A DNA stretch of 64,000 bases from positions 5,154 to 69,153 of the forward strand of contig CACVBU010001135.1 of the NCBI GenBank assembly GCA_902728285.1. The letters run 5' to 3'. Position numbers and translations under genes: made by a program. The notes under the pieces are model-generated. The model did not search any database and was not told the DNA's origin. It was given only the letters and a program-made list of their open reading frames with translations. The first letter of the stretch is position 1. Each line of letters begins with the position of its first letter. Of the stretch, positions 45,526 through 55,689 are shown one piece after another. Source of the stretch: Clytia hemisphaerica. Its lineage: Eukaryota > Cnidaria > Hydrozoa > Leptothecata > Clytiidae.

Positions 45526-46787
45526 TGTATTTCTTCTCGATACTTTAATCATCTTGCTTTAAGCATTCATCAGTTGATTAGAAATAACTACAAAACAAAA
45601 TTCTACTTTTATTCAAAAACAAGTGATACTTTTATGGACCTACCTGGTCATTTACAATTTATATCTACGTGACGTGACCATTTATTTGTTTAAAAACAAT
45701 CATTCAGAACACAGATAGTGATGATCTATTAAAATTAGTTGTTTGTTTCTTATAAAAAAAACGCTGAGAAACCAAAATTTCATGCTCTTGAAATATTCTT
45801 TCATATTAAAGACTTTGTGAGCAAAAAAAAACATCTATCTCATAAAAAAATTGAGTTATTTGACTAAGAACATTGATGTATGCTTATTAATAGTGATTCT
45901 TATAGATAAAGATGCGTTTTTTGAGCAAACAAAATTTTTTTGCAAAAATCTACTTGAGCCATCTTTTAACTATAATGGTACCCTACTTTCATGCAAAAAA
46001 TTAGAAAAATTGATGATCCAATTTTTCACAAAGTCCAAAAAATCTGTTGTTTAGCCGTTATTTGGTCCAAATTTACCAAAAAAGTTTTTTTTCAAAAATT
46101 GGGCTCCGTCACATTCAAGGGTTTATAGTTATGCATCTTTGTGCAAAAATTCTTAAAAAATGAAAGAGCCAATCTCGAGAAAAGCTAATACCTAAGTAAT
46201 TGATAATGTGCTTATAAAAAAATAACGAATTTGGCCAGTTTTTCTATAAAAACAAGCCAAGCAACCAAAATTTCCTGTCTAAACATACATATTCTTCAAA
46301 AGTAAGCCCTCATGAGCAAAAAAACATCTATCTCATAAAAAAATTGAGTAATTTGACTAAGAACATTGATGTATGCTTAATAATAGTGGTTCTTATAGAT
46401 AAACATGCGTTTTTAGAGCCAACAAAATTTTTCTGCAAAAATCTGCTTGAGCTATCTTTTACCTATGATGGTACCCTACTTTCATGCACAAAATCAGAAA
46501 AAAATTAATGATCCAATTTTTCACAAAGTCCAAAAAACCCGTTTTTTAGCCGTTTTTTGGCCCAAATTTGCCTAAACAATTTTTTTTCCAAAATCGGGCT
46601 CCGTCACATTTTGGCCACTACCATTTTGCACCTTTGTACAAAAAATCAAAAAATTCCTATGATAGGTAGGTCCAAAAATTCAATACAGCGTCTTCAAATA
46701 AAAATTGACGTCAATTATTAGAATCAAAGTTTTCAAGTAAGTGTTTGTTTATGTGCCGGCATTTTGAGATGAGTTCAGATCTCGAGT
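45526..46787 (+). repeat. Direct tandem duplication, period about 494 bp
   Basis: 45760-46135 and 46253-46630 are diverged copies (shared blocks 'acatctatctcataaaaaaa', 'gatgtatgctta', 'ggtaccctactttcatgca', 'gatccaatttttcacaaagt', 'gggctccgtcacatt'). The second ends in the motif 'tcacattttggcc.ctaccattttgcacctttgt', inverse of 17010-17060. No gene. The remainder up to 46787 is unremarkable. Confidence 0.75.
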
Positions 46788-47086
46788 TCAGTAAATTGTC
46801 TTTACCCAAGGAGATTTTTTGTTCAAACAAAGATCACATTTTAGGATACTTTTGTTGAGCGGTTGGCACTTCCATAACTTTAGGATTCGTCTGGTTACGT
46901 GAATGCACTTCCAAGTATTCCAAGTAAGTATATTGCTTTTTGAAGGTTGTTTCTGCAAGACCAATGTATGTTTTGGGTTGTAAATTATCGTCATCTACTG
47001 TCAATGTGGCTTCGAAAAGGGTGTTTTTAAGCAGTTACCATTCATGGGGCATTGATTTTTGACGATGCAGTTGCATGTTTTGGTAG
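46788..47086 (-). pseudogene. GIY-YIG endonuclease remnant (Penelope-like), 3' part
   Basis: On the minus strand the sequence reads a Cys-rich block (CNCIVKNQCPMNGNCL), FEATLTVDD and KTYIGLAETTFKKQY, the core of the GIY-YIG nuclease as found in Penelope-like elements of invertebrates. The frame decays after HSRNQTNPK. The upstream part of the same reading frame lies at 52426-52520, on the far side of the LTR retrotransposon. Confidence 0.7.
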
Positions 47087-47091
47087 CTTGT

Positions 47092-47257
47092 TGTAGAATG
47101 TATATAGTTTATCATAGGCCGTGAGGCCATCCTCTTTTAAGATACTCACTTCTAGTAAGCAGTCACGTTGTTAATCTCTTATTACTGATCGTCACTCATT
47201 ATACACTACGAGGCTTAGGAACTCTGTTACTCTACCTACTGAACCTTGAACTCTACA
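47092..47257 (+). repeat. 5' LTR
   Basis: 166 bp, TG..CA. Followed by TGGCGCTGCAAGTAGG, the expected position of a primer-binding site; the matching tRNA was not determined. Confidence 0.93.
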
Positions 47258-47568
47258 TGGCGCTGCAAGTAGGATTTTGAGAAGCCTCACGTCGTATTCA
47301 GCTTGCATCATCAGGATCAAATCTTTCATCCAACACGAGATCTCGAACTCATACATCCGCCATCTTGGTTGTTTTCATTTCCGTGGTCACACGCACCAAA
47401 GAAACCCACTCGTACGGAACCGAATTCCCGCCCGCAAGCGCCCGTCCGCCTCACCTCTGAACCGCGCGTCCGCCCGCCTTCTACCGAACGCCCGCCAACC
47501 CGCCCTAATATCAACGACACCCGCTCATCGTATCGACGCTCACCGCCCGTACCAGATCACAGTATACT

Positions 47569-48696
47569 ATGGCCTCCGAAGAGCAAATACAACGAATGCT
47601 CTTGCTCATGGAACAACAAATGACACAACTGACGAATCTCCACGCGGAAAACGCACAATTAAGAATCAACGTCGCCGCCGTCCCACCTCAACAACAACAA
47701 CAGCATCTGCAGCCGAGGACGAAAACCAAATCCCCCGAGAGACCCATCATAAACGCCGACACTGATGAACAAGAATGGGAGCTTTTCAAGGACTCCTGGA
47801 ATAGATACAAAACTATGACAGCCGTAACTGATGTCAACATGCTTCGACTAGAACTGAGAGCGGCTTGCTCGCAAGACGTCAACCGCCTTTTATTCGAATA
47901 CGTCGGGGCGGAAGCCCTCAATACCGCCAACGAAAATGAGTTATTAAACTTTATTAAGAGTGTCGCCGTAAAAGGCACTCACAAAGAAGTCCACAGAATG
48001 AAATTTTTCAGACTCTGTCAGATGGACGGCGAAACAATCACACAATTCGTCGCCCGCCTTCGTTCAAATGCCATCCTATGCAAATTCAAGATAGCTTGTG
48101 AAAACCACGAAGAACCAAACCCCGTCAGCTTCGCGGATGAAATGATCGCCCACCAGTTGGTGTTCGGGCTGAGAAACCAACAACACCAGTCCCGAATACT
48201 CTCAGAAACAGCAGCCCTGCCGACGTTAGGAGACAAAATAGAACGTTTACAATGTCTCGAATCAACAGAACAATCAACCGACATCATGAGAGCCAACCCC
48301 CCGACGAGCAGCTCCACCAACGCATTCGCCAAATCGACCTACAGACGAGACCAATTCAGACGTCCACAACAACATGATAGCAAGACCAATCGCCCCCATG
48401 ATAGCAAGACCAATCGCCCCTGCAGAGGCTGCGGACGCACTTCGCACGAAGGTAAAACCATGGCTCGCAAAGACTGTCCAGCATTCAATAAGAACTGTGG
48501 TAATTGCGGAATCAAGGGTCATTTCCGCGCCGTATGTATGAAAGGCACAGCGAGTCGTTCCCAAGCAAGCGCCGTCGGAGAAGCATCCCACCCACAACAG
48601 CAAGAAGAAGGCCAACTAGAGGACGTGCCATCCTTCGCATTCGCAACACCCGATGAGGATTTTCGTCTTGCCCCGTCCTCGAACAACCGGCCCTAG
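47569..48696 (+). CDS. gag: Gag of the LTR retrotransposon
   Basis: 375 residues, with an N-terminal helical, Gln-rich part (residues 1-50), a capsid-like region (EQEWELFKDSWNRY ... GETITQFVARLRS) and a nucleocapsid end. The end has two zinc knuckles: a longer CRGCGRTSHEG-type knuckle near residue 285 and a canonical CX2CX4HX4C (CGNCGIKGHFRAVC) near 312. A 10-residue duplication (HDSKTNRP twice) lies before the knuckles. Gag packages the element RNA in cytoplasmic particles. Stop TAG at 48694-48696. The pol frame, -1 relative to gag, is open from 48657, so the two overlap by about 40 nt and a -1 frameshift is the likely way to make Gag-Pol; no classic slippery heptamer stands out. Confidence 0.92.
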   Translation: MASEEQIQRMLLLMEQQMTQLTNLHAENAQLRINVAAVPPQQQQQHLQPRTKTKSPERPIINADTDEQEWELFKDSWNRYKTMTAVTDVNMLRLELRAACSQDVNRLLFEYVGAEALNTANENELLNFIKSVAVKGTHKEVHRMKFFRLCQMDGETITQFVARLRSNAILCKFKIACENHEEPNPVSFADEMIAHQLVFGLRNQQHQSRILSETAALPTLGDKIERLQCLESTEQSTDIMRANPPTSSSTNAFAKSTYRRDQFRRPQQHDSKTNRPHDSKTNRPCRGCGRTSHEGKTMARKDCPAFNKNCGNCGIKGHFRAVCMKGTASRSQASAVGEASHPQQQEEGQLEDVPSFAFATPDEDFRLAPSSNNRP

Positions 48697-51600
48697 CGAA
48701 CGCCACCGTTCCTTCCCACATGGAATGGAGAGGTAACTCGTTCACACCAACTCGCCCCGAAAGCCCACCGAAAATTGACGTGTCCATCAAAATACTCAAA
48801 CAAACCCACGGGCAGTTTGGTAAGAGGAACAGCCCCATTATAACAGACACACTCACCGAAGCTATAGCAGATAGCGGATGCCAAACATGCACTGCCGGAC
48901 CCGAACTGTTAAATAAACTGAAATGCCCATACGCCTACCTCGTAAAAACCAAACATAAAATTGTAGGCATCACTCACGCCCCTCTCGATATATTGGGCAC
49001 GCTCTTCCTCCACATCACTTACGGAGGGCGCTCATCGAGTCAAATGGTTTACATTTCGAAAAACTGTAAAGGTTTCTACCTATCTCAAACCGCCATGAAA
49101 GATTTGGGAATCGTCAACGAATCCTTCCCGAAAAGCATCTCCGCCTCCACAGAGTCACAATCGGACGAATGCCACTGCCAAGAGAGAACGCCACCTCCGA
49201 ATCGCCCAGAAGACATCCCCTTCGAGCCAACGCAAGAGAACATTCCAAAGCTTAAATCATGGATCCTGGACGCGTTCGGCTCTTCCGCCTTTAACCAATG
49301 CCCTCACCAGGAGCTACCAACAATGACAGGAGAACCCATCCGACTCCATCTTAAAGAAGACGCAGTCCCTTACGCAGCTCACACGCCTATCCCCGTCCCA
49401 CACCACTGGAAACAAAAAGTCAAAGAAGACATCGACCGCGACGTCCGTCTCAAGATCATCGAACAAATCCCCCAAGGAACCACAACCGAATGGTGTGCGC
49501 GTATGATTGTCACCTTAAAGAAAAACGGGGACCCCCGCCGAACTGTCGATCTACAGAAACTTAACGATGCTACACTCCGAGAACCACATCACACACCAAG
49601 CCCCTTCAACGTTGCATCTACTGTCCCCATAAAAACGTACAGAACTGTAATCGACGCGTGGAATGGATATCATAGCCTCCCACTTCACGAAACGACCAAG
49701 AACAGCATGACTTTCATTACCGAATGGGGTCGGTATCGATACTGCCGCGCCCCGATGGGGTACCACGTCTCCGGAGATGCGTACACTAGGAGGTTTGATG
49801 ACATCACCCAAGAGTTCCCGAGATCTGCTAGAATTGTCGACAACACACTACTCTGGGACCACAGCATCGAAGAATCCTTCTGGCACACGATAGACTATCT
49901 GATCCTCTGTGCTAAAAACGGTATTATTTTCAACAAGGACAAATTCCAATTCTGCCAACCTGTTGTCGAATTCGCCGGGTTCGAATTATTCGAAGACGGA
50001 TATCGCCCGCTCAAGAAGATCTTGTCTGCCATCAAAGACTTCCCGACCCCGAAATCCGTGACCGATGTGCGATCCTGGTTCGGACTTGTTAACCAACTCG
50101 CTTACGCGTTCGCCCAAGCCCCGGTCATGGAACCGTTCCGCCAACTCCTGTCGTCCAAGACATTTTTCTGGGATGAGACGCTCGATGAACTTTTCCAAGC
50201 GTCGAAAAACAAGATTATCGAACTTGTAAAGGACGGTGTCAAAACGTTCGAAACGGATCGCCCAACCTGTCTGACAACGGATTGGTCGAAAACAGGCATT
50301 GGGTTCGACCTCACACAGAAACACTGCAACTGTCCCGACCCAGTCAAACCAGATTGCGGAGAAGGTCATTGGAAATTGGTCTTTGCCGGCTCCCGCTTCA
50401 CCACTGATTCTGAAAGCAGATATGCACCCATCGAAGGGGAAGCCCTGGCAGTTGTTCACGGACTGCAACGCTGTCGAATGTTCGTGATGGGATCCCCAAA
50501 CCTCACCGTAGCAGTCGATCACAAGCCCCTGATTCGGATATTGAACGATCGAGAACTTAGTTCGATATCTAACCCACGACTCCTGTGCTTCAAAGAAAAG
50601 ACGTTGATGTATCGTTTCAAGATCGTGCACGTTCCCGGCAAATCGAAGAAGATGAAAATCGCGGACACCACATCCCGTAACCCCGTCCCCGTCGAAGAGA
50701 CCGACGAGCAGTCCATCGCCTGCGAAGCAGCAGCGCTGTCATTCGCGCACTCACAAGCCGACGGCGTCGCTTCTATTGATTGGGAGATCGTCCAACAACA
50801 CGCAGTTCATGACCAAGAATGCATTTCCCTCGTCAATGTGATCGCCAACGGATTCCCATCAGCCAAATCAGACCTACCCGTCGAGCTACACCCATACTGG
50901 AACATGCGTGAAGAACTATATGCAGTCGATGGAGTGCCGTTCAAAAATCACAAGATGCTCATTCCTAAAGACCTTCGCCGTATTGTCCTCGAAGGCCTCC
51001 ACGCAGCCCACCAAGGTGTTAGTAGCATGATGGCCAACGCCCGTGAAAGATTCTTTTGGCCGGGACTCGACGCAGCCGTTAAGCTATACCGCGCCCAGTG
51101 TCGTCAATGCAACGAACAAGCACCAACACAACACCCAGAATCCCCGATGGAACCCCAAGCACCGGAAACACCGTTCGAAATCGTCGCCACAGACCTATGC
51201 AAGCTCTCGGGATTCTCATACCTCATCTACGTGGACGCCTACTCGGGATGGGTCGAAGTGGCAAACCTGTCAACCACGAACTTCCGCTCAATCAAGAAGG
51301 TCCTACTTATGTACTTCGCCCTGTTCGGAGTTCCGGAAGAAATCGCAGCCGATGGAGGTCCGCCATTCGATTCACACGACTACAAAGCTTTCCTGAAACA
51401 GTGGAGAATCCGCCAGCGACTGTCGTCAGCCTACTACGCTCAAAGTAACGGAAGAGCAGAAGCCGGTGTAAAGACAGCAAAACGCATCCTCCTCGGCAAC
51501 ATCGACCCAAGAACCGGAAAGCTAGACAACGAAAGCGCAGTCAAAGCCCTAATGACTCATCGTAACACCCCATGCCAACTCACTGCAATATCACCAGCAA

Positions 51601-52184
51601 TTGTTCTGTTCGGACGACCCATTAGGGACCACCTACCAACATCAAACATGAAACTACGAACCGAATGGCAGGAAATCGCAAGCAAGAGGGAAGAAGCACT
51701 AGCGAAGCGTCACCTCGTCAAGCCACCACAAGAAACGAAAGAATTACCACCACTCAACATCGGAGACTCTGTACAGATCCAAAATCAAAATGGCAACCAG
51801 CCCACCAAATGGAACAGCACTGGATTCGTCGCCGAAACCCTCCCAAACCGCCAATATCGCGTCGTCGTCGATGGCAGCCGCCACACCACCCGGAGGAACA
51901 GAAGGTTCCTCAAACAGATCTTTCCCGTGTGCCGTCAGAACATCGACTACCTGTCAAGTCCGCCTCCGGAAAAGCCACCCCCAAAAACGACCCCTCCACC
52001 CCAACAGCCGCAAGACGAGCAAACCCCGAACACCCCTCAAGAACCCGAAATCTGGAATGACCCAGCACCGCCGAGACGAGATGCCAGCCCAACAGCACAC
52101 GATGTACAACCCCGACGTAGTACTCGACAACGAAGAGCACCACGCCCCCTCTCTCCAAAGATAACTGGTCAATCTCACGATTGA
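48657..52184 (+). CDS. pol: Pol polyprotein: protease, RT, RNase H, integrase
   Basis: Open without interruption; first ATG at 48720 gives 1,154 residues. Order: aspartic protease (ADSGCQTC, near residue 50), RT (WCARMIVTLKKNG, RRTVDLQKLN, VIDAWNGYHSLPL motif A, then IVDNTLLWD at motif C near residue 380), RNase H (TTDWSKTGIGF, EGEALAVVHG, AVDHKPLIRIL), integrase with HHCC zinc finger (HAAHQG ... CRQC) and DD35E core (VATDL, AADGGPPFD, GRAEAG), and a Pro-rich C-terminus. The order RT-RH-IN is that of Ty3/Gypsy. Odd point: motif C has Asn where the second catalytic Asp is expected. All other catalytic residues are present. Confidence 0.93.
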   Translation, partial: GFSSCPVLEQPALANATVPSHMEWRGNSFTPTRPESPPKIDVSIKILKQTHGQFGKRNSPIITDTLTEAIADSGCQTCTAGPELLNKLKCPYAYLVKTKHKIVGITHAPLDILGTLFLHITYGGRSSSQMVYISKNCKGFYLSQTAMKDLGIVNESFPKSISASTESQSDECHCQERTPPPNRPEDIPFEPTQENIPKLKSWILDAFGSSAFNQCPHQELPTMTGEPIRLHLKEDAVPYAAHTPIPVPHHWKQKVKEDIDRDVRLKIIEQIPQGTTTEWCARMIVTLKKNGDPRRTVDLQKLNDATLREPHHTPSPFNVASTVPIKTYRTVIDAWNGYHSLPLHETTKNSMTFITEWGRYRYCRAPMGYHVSGDAYTRRFDDITQEFPRSARIVDNTLLWDHSIEESFWHTIDYLILCAKNGIIFNKDKFQFCQPVVEFAGFELFEDGYRPLKKILSAIKDFPTPKSVTDVRSWFGLVNQLAYAFAQAPVMEPFRQLLSSKTFFWDETLDELFQASKNKIIELVKDGVKTFETDRPTCLTTDWSKTGIGFDLTQKHCNCPDPVKPDCGEGHWKLVFAGSRFTTDSESRYAPIEGEALAVVHGLQRCRMFVMGSPNLTVAVDHKPLIRILNDRELSSISNPRLLCFKEKTLMYRFKIVHVPGKSKKMKIADTTSRNPVPVEETDEQSIACEAAALSFAHSQADGVASIDWEIVQQHAVHDQECISLVNVIANGFPSAKSDLPVELHPYWNMREELYAVDGVPFKNHKMLIPKDLRRIVLEGLHAAHQGVSSMMANARERFFWPGLDAAVKLYRAQCRQCNEQAPTQHPESPMEPQAPETPFEIVATDLCKLSGFSYLIYVDAYSGWVEVANLSTTNFRSIKKVLLMYFALFGVPEEIAADGGPPFDSHDYKAFLKQWRIRQRLSSAYYAQSNGRAEAGVKTAKRILLGNIDPRTGKLDNESAVKALMTHRNTPCQLTAISPAIVLFGRPIRDHLPTSNMKLRTEWQEIASKREEALAKRHLVKPPQETKELPPLNIGDSVQIQNQNGNQPTKWNSTGFVAETLPNRQYRVVVDGSRHTTRRNRRFLKQIFPVCRQNIDYLSSPPPEKPPPKTTPPPQQPQDEQTPNTPQEPEIWNDPAPPRRDASPTAHDVQPRRSTRQRRAPRPLSPKITGQSHD

Positions 52185-52233
52185 CGGAATGTATATAGTA
52201 TTATATGAACGTTACGCATAGCATTTAGCCTCC

Positions 52234-52245
52234 AAAAAGGGGGCA
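52234..52245 (+). other. Polypurine tract
   Basis: AAAAAGGGGG immediately before the 3' LTR; primes plus-strand DNA synthesis in LTR elements. Confidence 0.85.
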
Positions 52246-52420
52246 TGTAGAATGTATATAGTTTATCATAGGCCGTGAGGCCATCCTCTTTTAAGATACT
52301 CACTTCTAGTAAGCAGTCACGTTGTTAATCTCTTATTACTGATCGTCACTCATTATACACTACGAGGCTTAGGAACTCTGTTACTCTACCTACTGAACCT
52401 TGAACTCTACGAACTCTACA
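52246..52420 (+). repeat. 3' LTR
   Basis: 175 bp; as the 5' LTR plus one extra GAACTCTAC near its end, giving two tandem copies. Confidence 0.93.
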
Positions 52421-52425
52421 CTTGT

Positions 52426-52520
52426 ACGATGTCTTGCTTTTTGAGTACTGCTTTGTTATGCCCTTTGATGATGGCTTTCATGTTGCATGAAGAGTTAGGG
52501 CTGTATTTTTATGGTTGGAC
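52426..52520 (-). pseudogene. GIY-YIG (Penelope-like) remnant, 5' part
   Basis: On the minus strand it reads MKAIIKGHNKAVLKKQDI, the block that precedes the Cys-rich linker of Penelope-like GIY-YIG proteins. The frame continues directly in 46788-47086 once the LTR element and one CTTGT copy are left out. Confidence 0.65.
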
Positions 52521-53309
52521 AATTTATAAGAAGAAAGTGTTGCCCTCTCAATGTCCTTCATAGGTTAGGTGTTTTCATGCATCTTAATAGCAAAAGAGTT
52601 CTAACTTGGTTGATTCCGAAAAAACAACCTAGCTACTTGTACAGCACGTGCGTTTGCATAGGGTAAAATGGCAAAATGCAAAAATCGATTTTGGCAAAAT
52701 TGTTTTGAAAAATGACCCTACAAGATTTGACTATATCTTTTTATTCCATAATAAGCAATTACTTTCAAATAAAAAATATATATTGACAATGAATGGGTAA
52801 GCTTTCTAGAAATCCAAACATAAAATACATAGCTTTTACCAAAAAATAGCACTTTAGGATCGGAAACAGTCAAAAACCAGCTTTTTCCAATTTTCATCAA
52901 GTTACAGGAATTAATTCCTTGTTTGTTTGGATCTGAAATTTTCAGTAGGGGTGGCAAACATGGTTCCCTCGCTCATATCAAGGCGGCCCGGGACGGGGGT
53001 AAGAGAATTAAAGTTTCTAAATAAAATCTTAATTATCACCCAAAAGAGTGCCTCTTTTTGTCCATTTCTTTTAATTAGATAGTCCCAGCCTTATCACTCC
53101 TTCAGTAAAGCTTCCTATACCTTTTGTCCTTCAGAAAAACCAAACATATTGGCCTTAATTGTTTGCTTTTAAAGTTCCTGTAGCCATTAGTGTGAGTTCC
53201 TGTATTTCTATTTTATTCCGCGCGGGTTTTTCAATAGAGATGTCACATGACTCAAATCCCGAAGTCTTATTGGATTAGAGAAAGTGAAAGTGAAATCACA
53301 CTATCTGAC
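52521..53309. other. Intergenic, no feature seen
   Basis: No gene or repeat supported; part may be further decayed Penelope-like sequence. Confidence 0.35.
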
Positions 53310-53317
53310 AGTTAGTC

Positions 53318-53608
53318 CATTGAGTTTCAAGCCCGAAGGGCTAGAGGTCAATCTCTAACCTTTCTCAGGCAAGAAAAATTGAAGCCTTAAAAATATGCGC
53401 CATATTTTTGATGACGGATTGAATCTAGCAATTCCTTTGTTTTCGAGTGATATATTTTTCGAAATTAAGCGGTAAATTTTAGTTTCAATCTGTCATTTGT
53501 GTAAAATCCAGGCGAGTCGCTCAAGGCCGCGCAACTTTGGTAGGATTTGTTGGCTTCAAATCCTACCAAAGAGATTGACCTCTAGTCCTTCGGGCTTGAA
53601 ACTCAATG
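53318..53608. mobile_element. hAT-like MITE, 291 bp, 8-bp target duplication
   Basis: Ends CATTGAGTTTCAAGCCCGAA and its inverse; terminal inverted repeats total about 39 bp with one mismatch. Flanked by AGTTAGTC on both sides (53310-53317, 53609-53616). The TIR contains AGCCCGAAGGGCT, itself a hairpin. A second inner hairpin GGTAGGATTTG..CAAATCCTACC lies at 53540-53568. Confidence 0.92.
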
Positions 53609-53616
53609 AGTTAGTC

Positions 53617-54892
53617 ACACTAGGAAATGTAGCTTTCAGAAAAAACAACATCAGTCATCTACAGGATGTATTTGCAACAACAAGGATGAGAGTTACCTGA
53701 ATCAAGTTCGCAAGACAAGTAATTAAAACTTGAAAGTTTGAAACAAAATAAAACGTGCAGCAGCCAAATATCAACCAACCAAATTTTGTCATTCAATTCC
53801 CGAGACAGTGCTTTGATTTTTAAGGCCTTGTTTATACACTAAAGTAAAAATAATTTCGCACATGTAAATGGGTCATTGCTTGGGGTCCGGCAAAATTTCC
53901 GGGAAATAGCCTATCCAGCGGTGCGCGGATCTAGGTGGGTTCCGCCTCCCCCGTAGATGTTTTTCTTGTGAAGTTGATCTTCAAATTAGTTTTCAAGGTT
54001 GGCTTGGCTCAAATTTGTTCATCTATGGCTCAAATTTTAGGCAATTTCTCAAAGTTTTAGAAAATGTTAATTTCATTAAAAAGCGCCGGGTTATTTTTTC
54101 ATGAATCCCTTTACTTTAGAAGTTTTGCGGCGCATTTTTTTACTTGAGAGTCAAGTAAACGATATAGTGCTTTTGCAGCATTAATCTTTGAAACGCATTT
54201 TGGCGGGACGCTAGTGTGACTAACTGTCTGATTGGATGAAAAAAAGACCGTGTGGACTGGAACCTAAAATAATTCTCATTCTAAAACAAGATGGCGGCGA
54301 GAAAAGCACGTCTTTTGCTTTGGACAAAAGGTTGTAAATTCTGGTTGATTTTTATCTTATCTTATAAAAAAGCATTTTTTGTGCTCAAGGTTTATTTTTC
54401 TTCGCATATTTTTGAACGAGTATTTCACTGATGGTTAATGATTTTTTCACAGAACATAATAGTAAAACTATTCAGGAAATTGGACTTTTTTACAGAATTT
54501 CAAAAAATCTATTAGTTCTGGAGATATATTGAAAAGTTTAGACATCGGTAGCATTTCACGTTTAGAGCTTTAGGTCTACACTGTAAGTCATTTTATACAA
54601 GTCTTTAAAACTATGTAAAATAAAAAAAAACCTTCTCTTTTTGGATTGAAAATGCTAACTTGCACACCAAGAAAAAAACAATCCGAATAGGAATATGGAT
54701 ATGAATTATCACAGGAAAATAATAAAGTTATACCATAAACCCTGAGATAATAAAGTTATACCATAACATATCTATGTTTTGCTTTAGAACATGAATGATG
54801 AATGGATGATGTCCGTCATAAATTGCAGCAACTTTGTCAGTTGGGAACATTGTCCGACGTCTTCGTCTTGAGATGTTTGGACTGTTAATCCC
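53617..54892. other. Intergenic, no gene supported
   Basis: AT-rich. 'agtgtgactaactgtctgattgga' near 54210 resembles the flank of the MITE at 53.3 kb, so that target may itself lie in a repeat. Confidence 0.35.
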
Positions 54893-55689
54893 GTTAAAAC
54901 CACAGATATCTGTAAAGCCCGAAGGGCTAGATTTGCAGCTTTGTTCAAAAAGTGAAGCTCATCTTTGGAAGGATTTCCTACCAGAGTCACGTGACTAAAA
55001 TATGCAATTTCACCGGTTTGAGAGATGTGAAATAGCGTTTGCCGCCTAATTTTTTTGCGAAGCGAATAAGTATGAGCGAAGCAGTTTTGCTATAGTGTGT
55101 GCGTACCTTTAAACTCTATATACCAGGGGAGCGCAGAAGGAAAATGAAAATTTAGTTCCCATCTGTTAAATGTAGATAAGTATTTCGTTCAAGGTTGTGT
55201 TTCTCGTCCAAATATAGGTATCAATCTCGGTTTGGTAGATGGTTTCGTTAATAAAGTTGATCTTTACGGCACCGAAATTGTCCGAGTTAGGGCTTTTTTC
55301 CAAAAGAGACATTTCGTCGTTTCCGTATATTTTGTATCTCTTCCTTCACCTATGAGACAGCTGATTGGTTGATATTTTCGTACTATCAGACAACTGATTG
55401 GTTGATATTTTCGTTGTTATGGTTTTGATCTTTTTATTTTTATTTATCGAAACCATTTTGTGAATTTTTTATTCGAAGAATATTTACTGGAAGAATTTTA
55501 TCGACCTGGAAGCTTTTGGAAATCTCTACCAACTAGCTACCAGTTTAGTGAATTTATTGCTCTGCTGTGGCGATTATCATTTGGAAAAGTTTTATCCACC
55601 ATAGCATTTTGGATTCAACAAAACACAACACATAACTTTGTGCACCAACAGGGAAGTATATATTTCAGAAGCAGCCAACGAGCCCATTT

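Larger units (their letters stand above)
47092..52420 (+). mobile_element. Complete Ty3/Gypsy LTR retrotransposon with target duplication
   Basis: LTRs at 47092-47257 (166 bp) and 52246-52420 (175 bp) start TGTAGA and end TCTACA. They are identical except for an extra GAACTCTAC near the 3' LTR end. CTTGT flanks both sides (47087-47091 and 52421-52425). A polypurine tract AAAAAGGGGG precedes the 3' LTR. gag and pol occupy most of the interior. The element is clearly richer in G+C than its surroundings. Near-identical LTRs mean recent insertion. Confidence 0.95.

Noticed and set aside
48657..48696. Classic -1 slippery heptamer between gag and pol
   Set aside because: The frames overlap as needed but no X XXY YYZ heptamer is convincing.
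47688..52178. Many antisense and alternative frames inside the LTR retrotransposon
   Set aside because: Shadows caused by the GC-rich codon usage of gag-pol.
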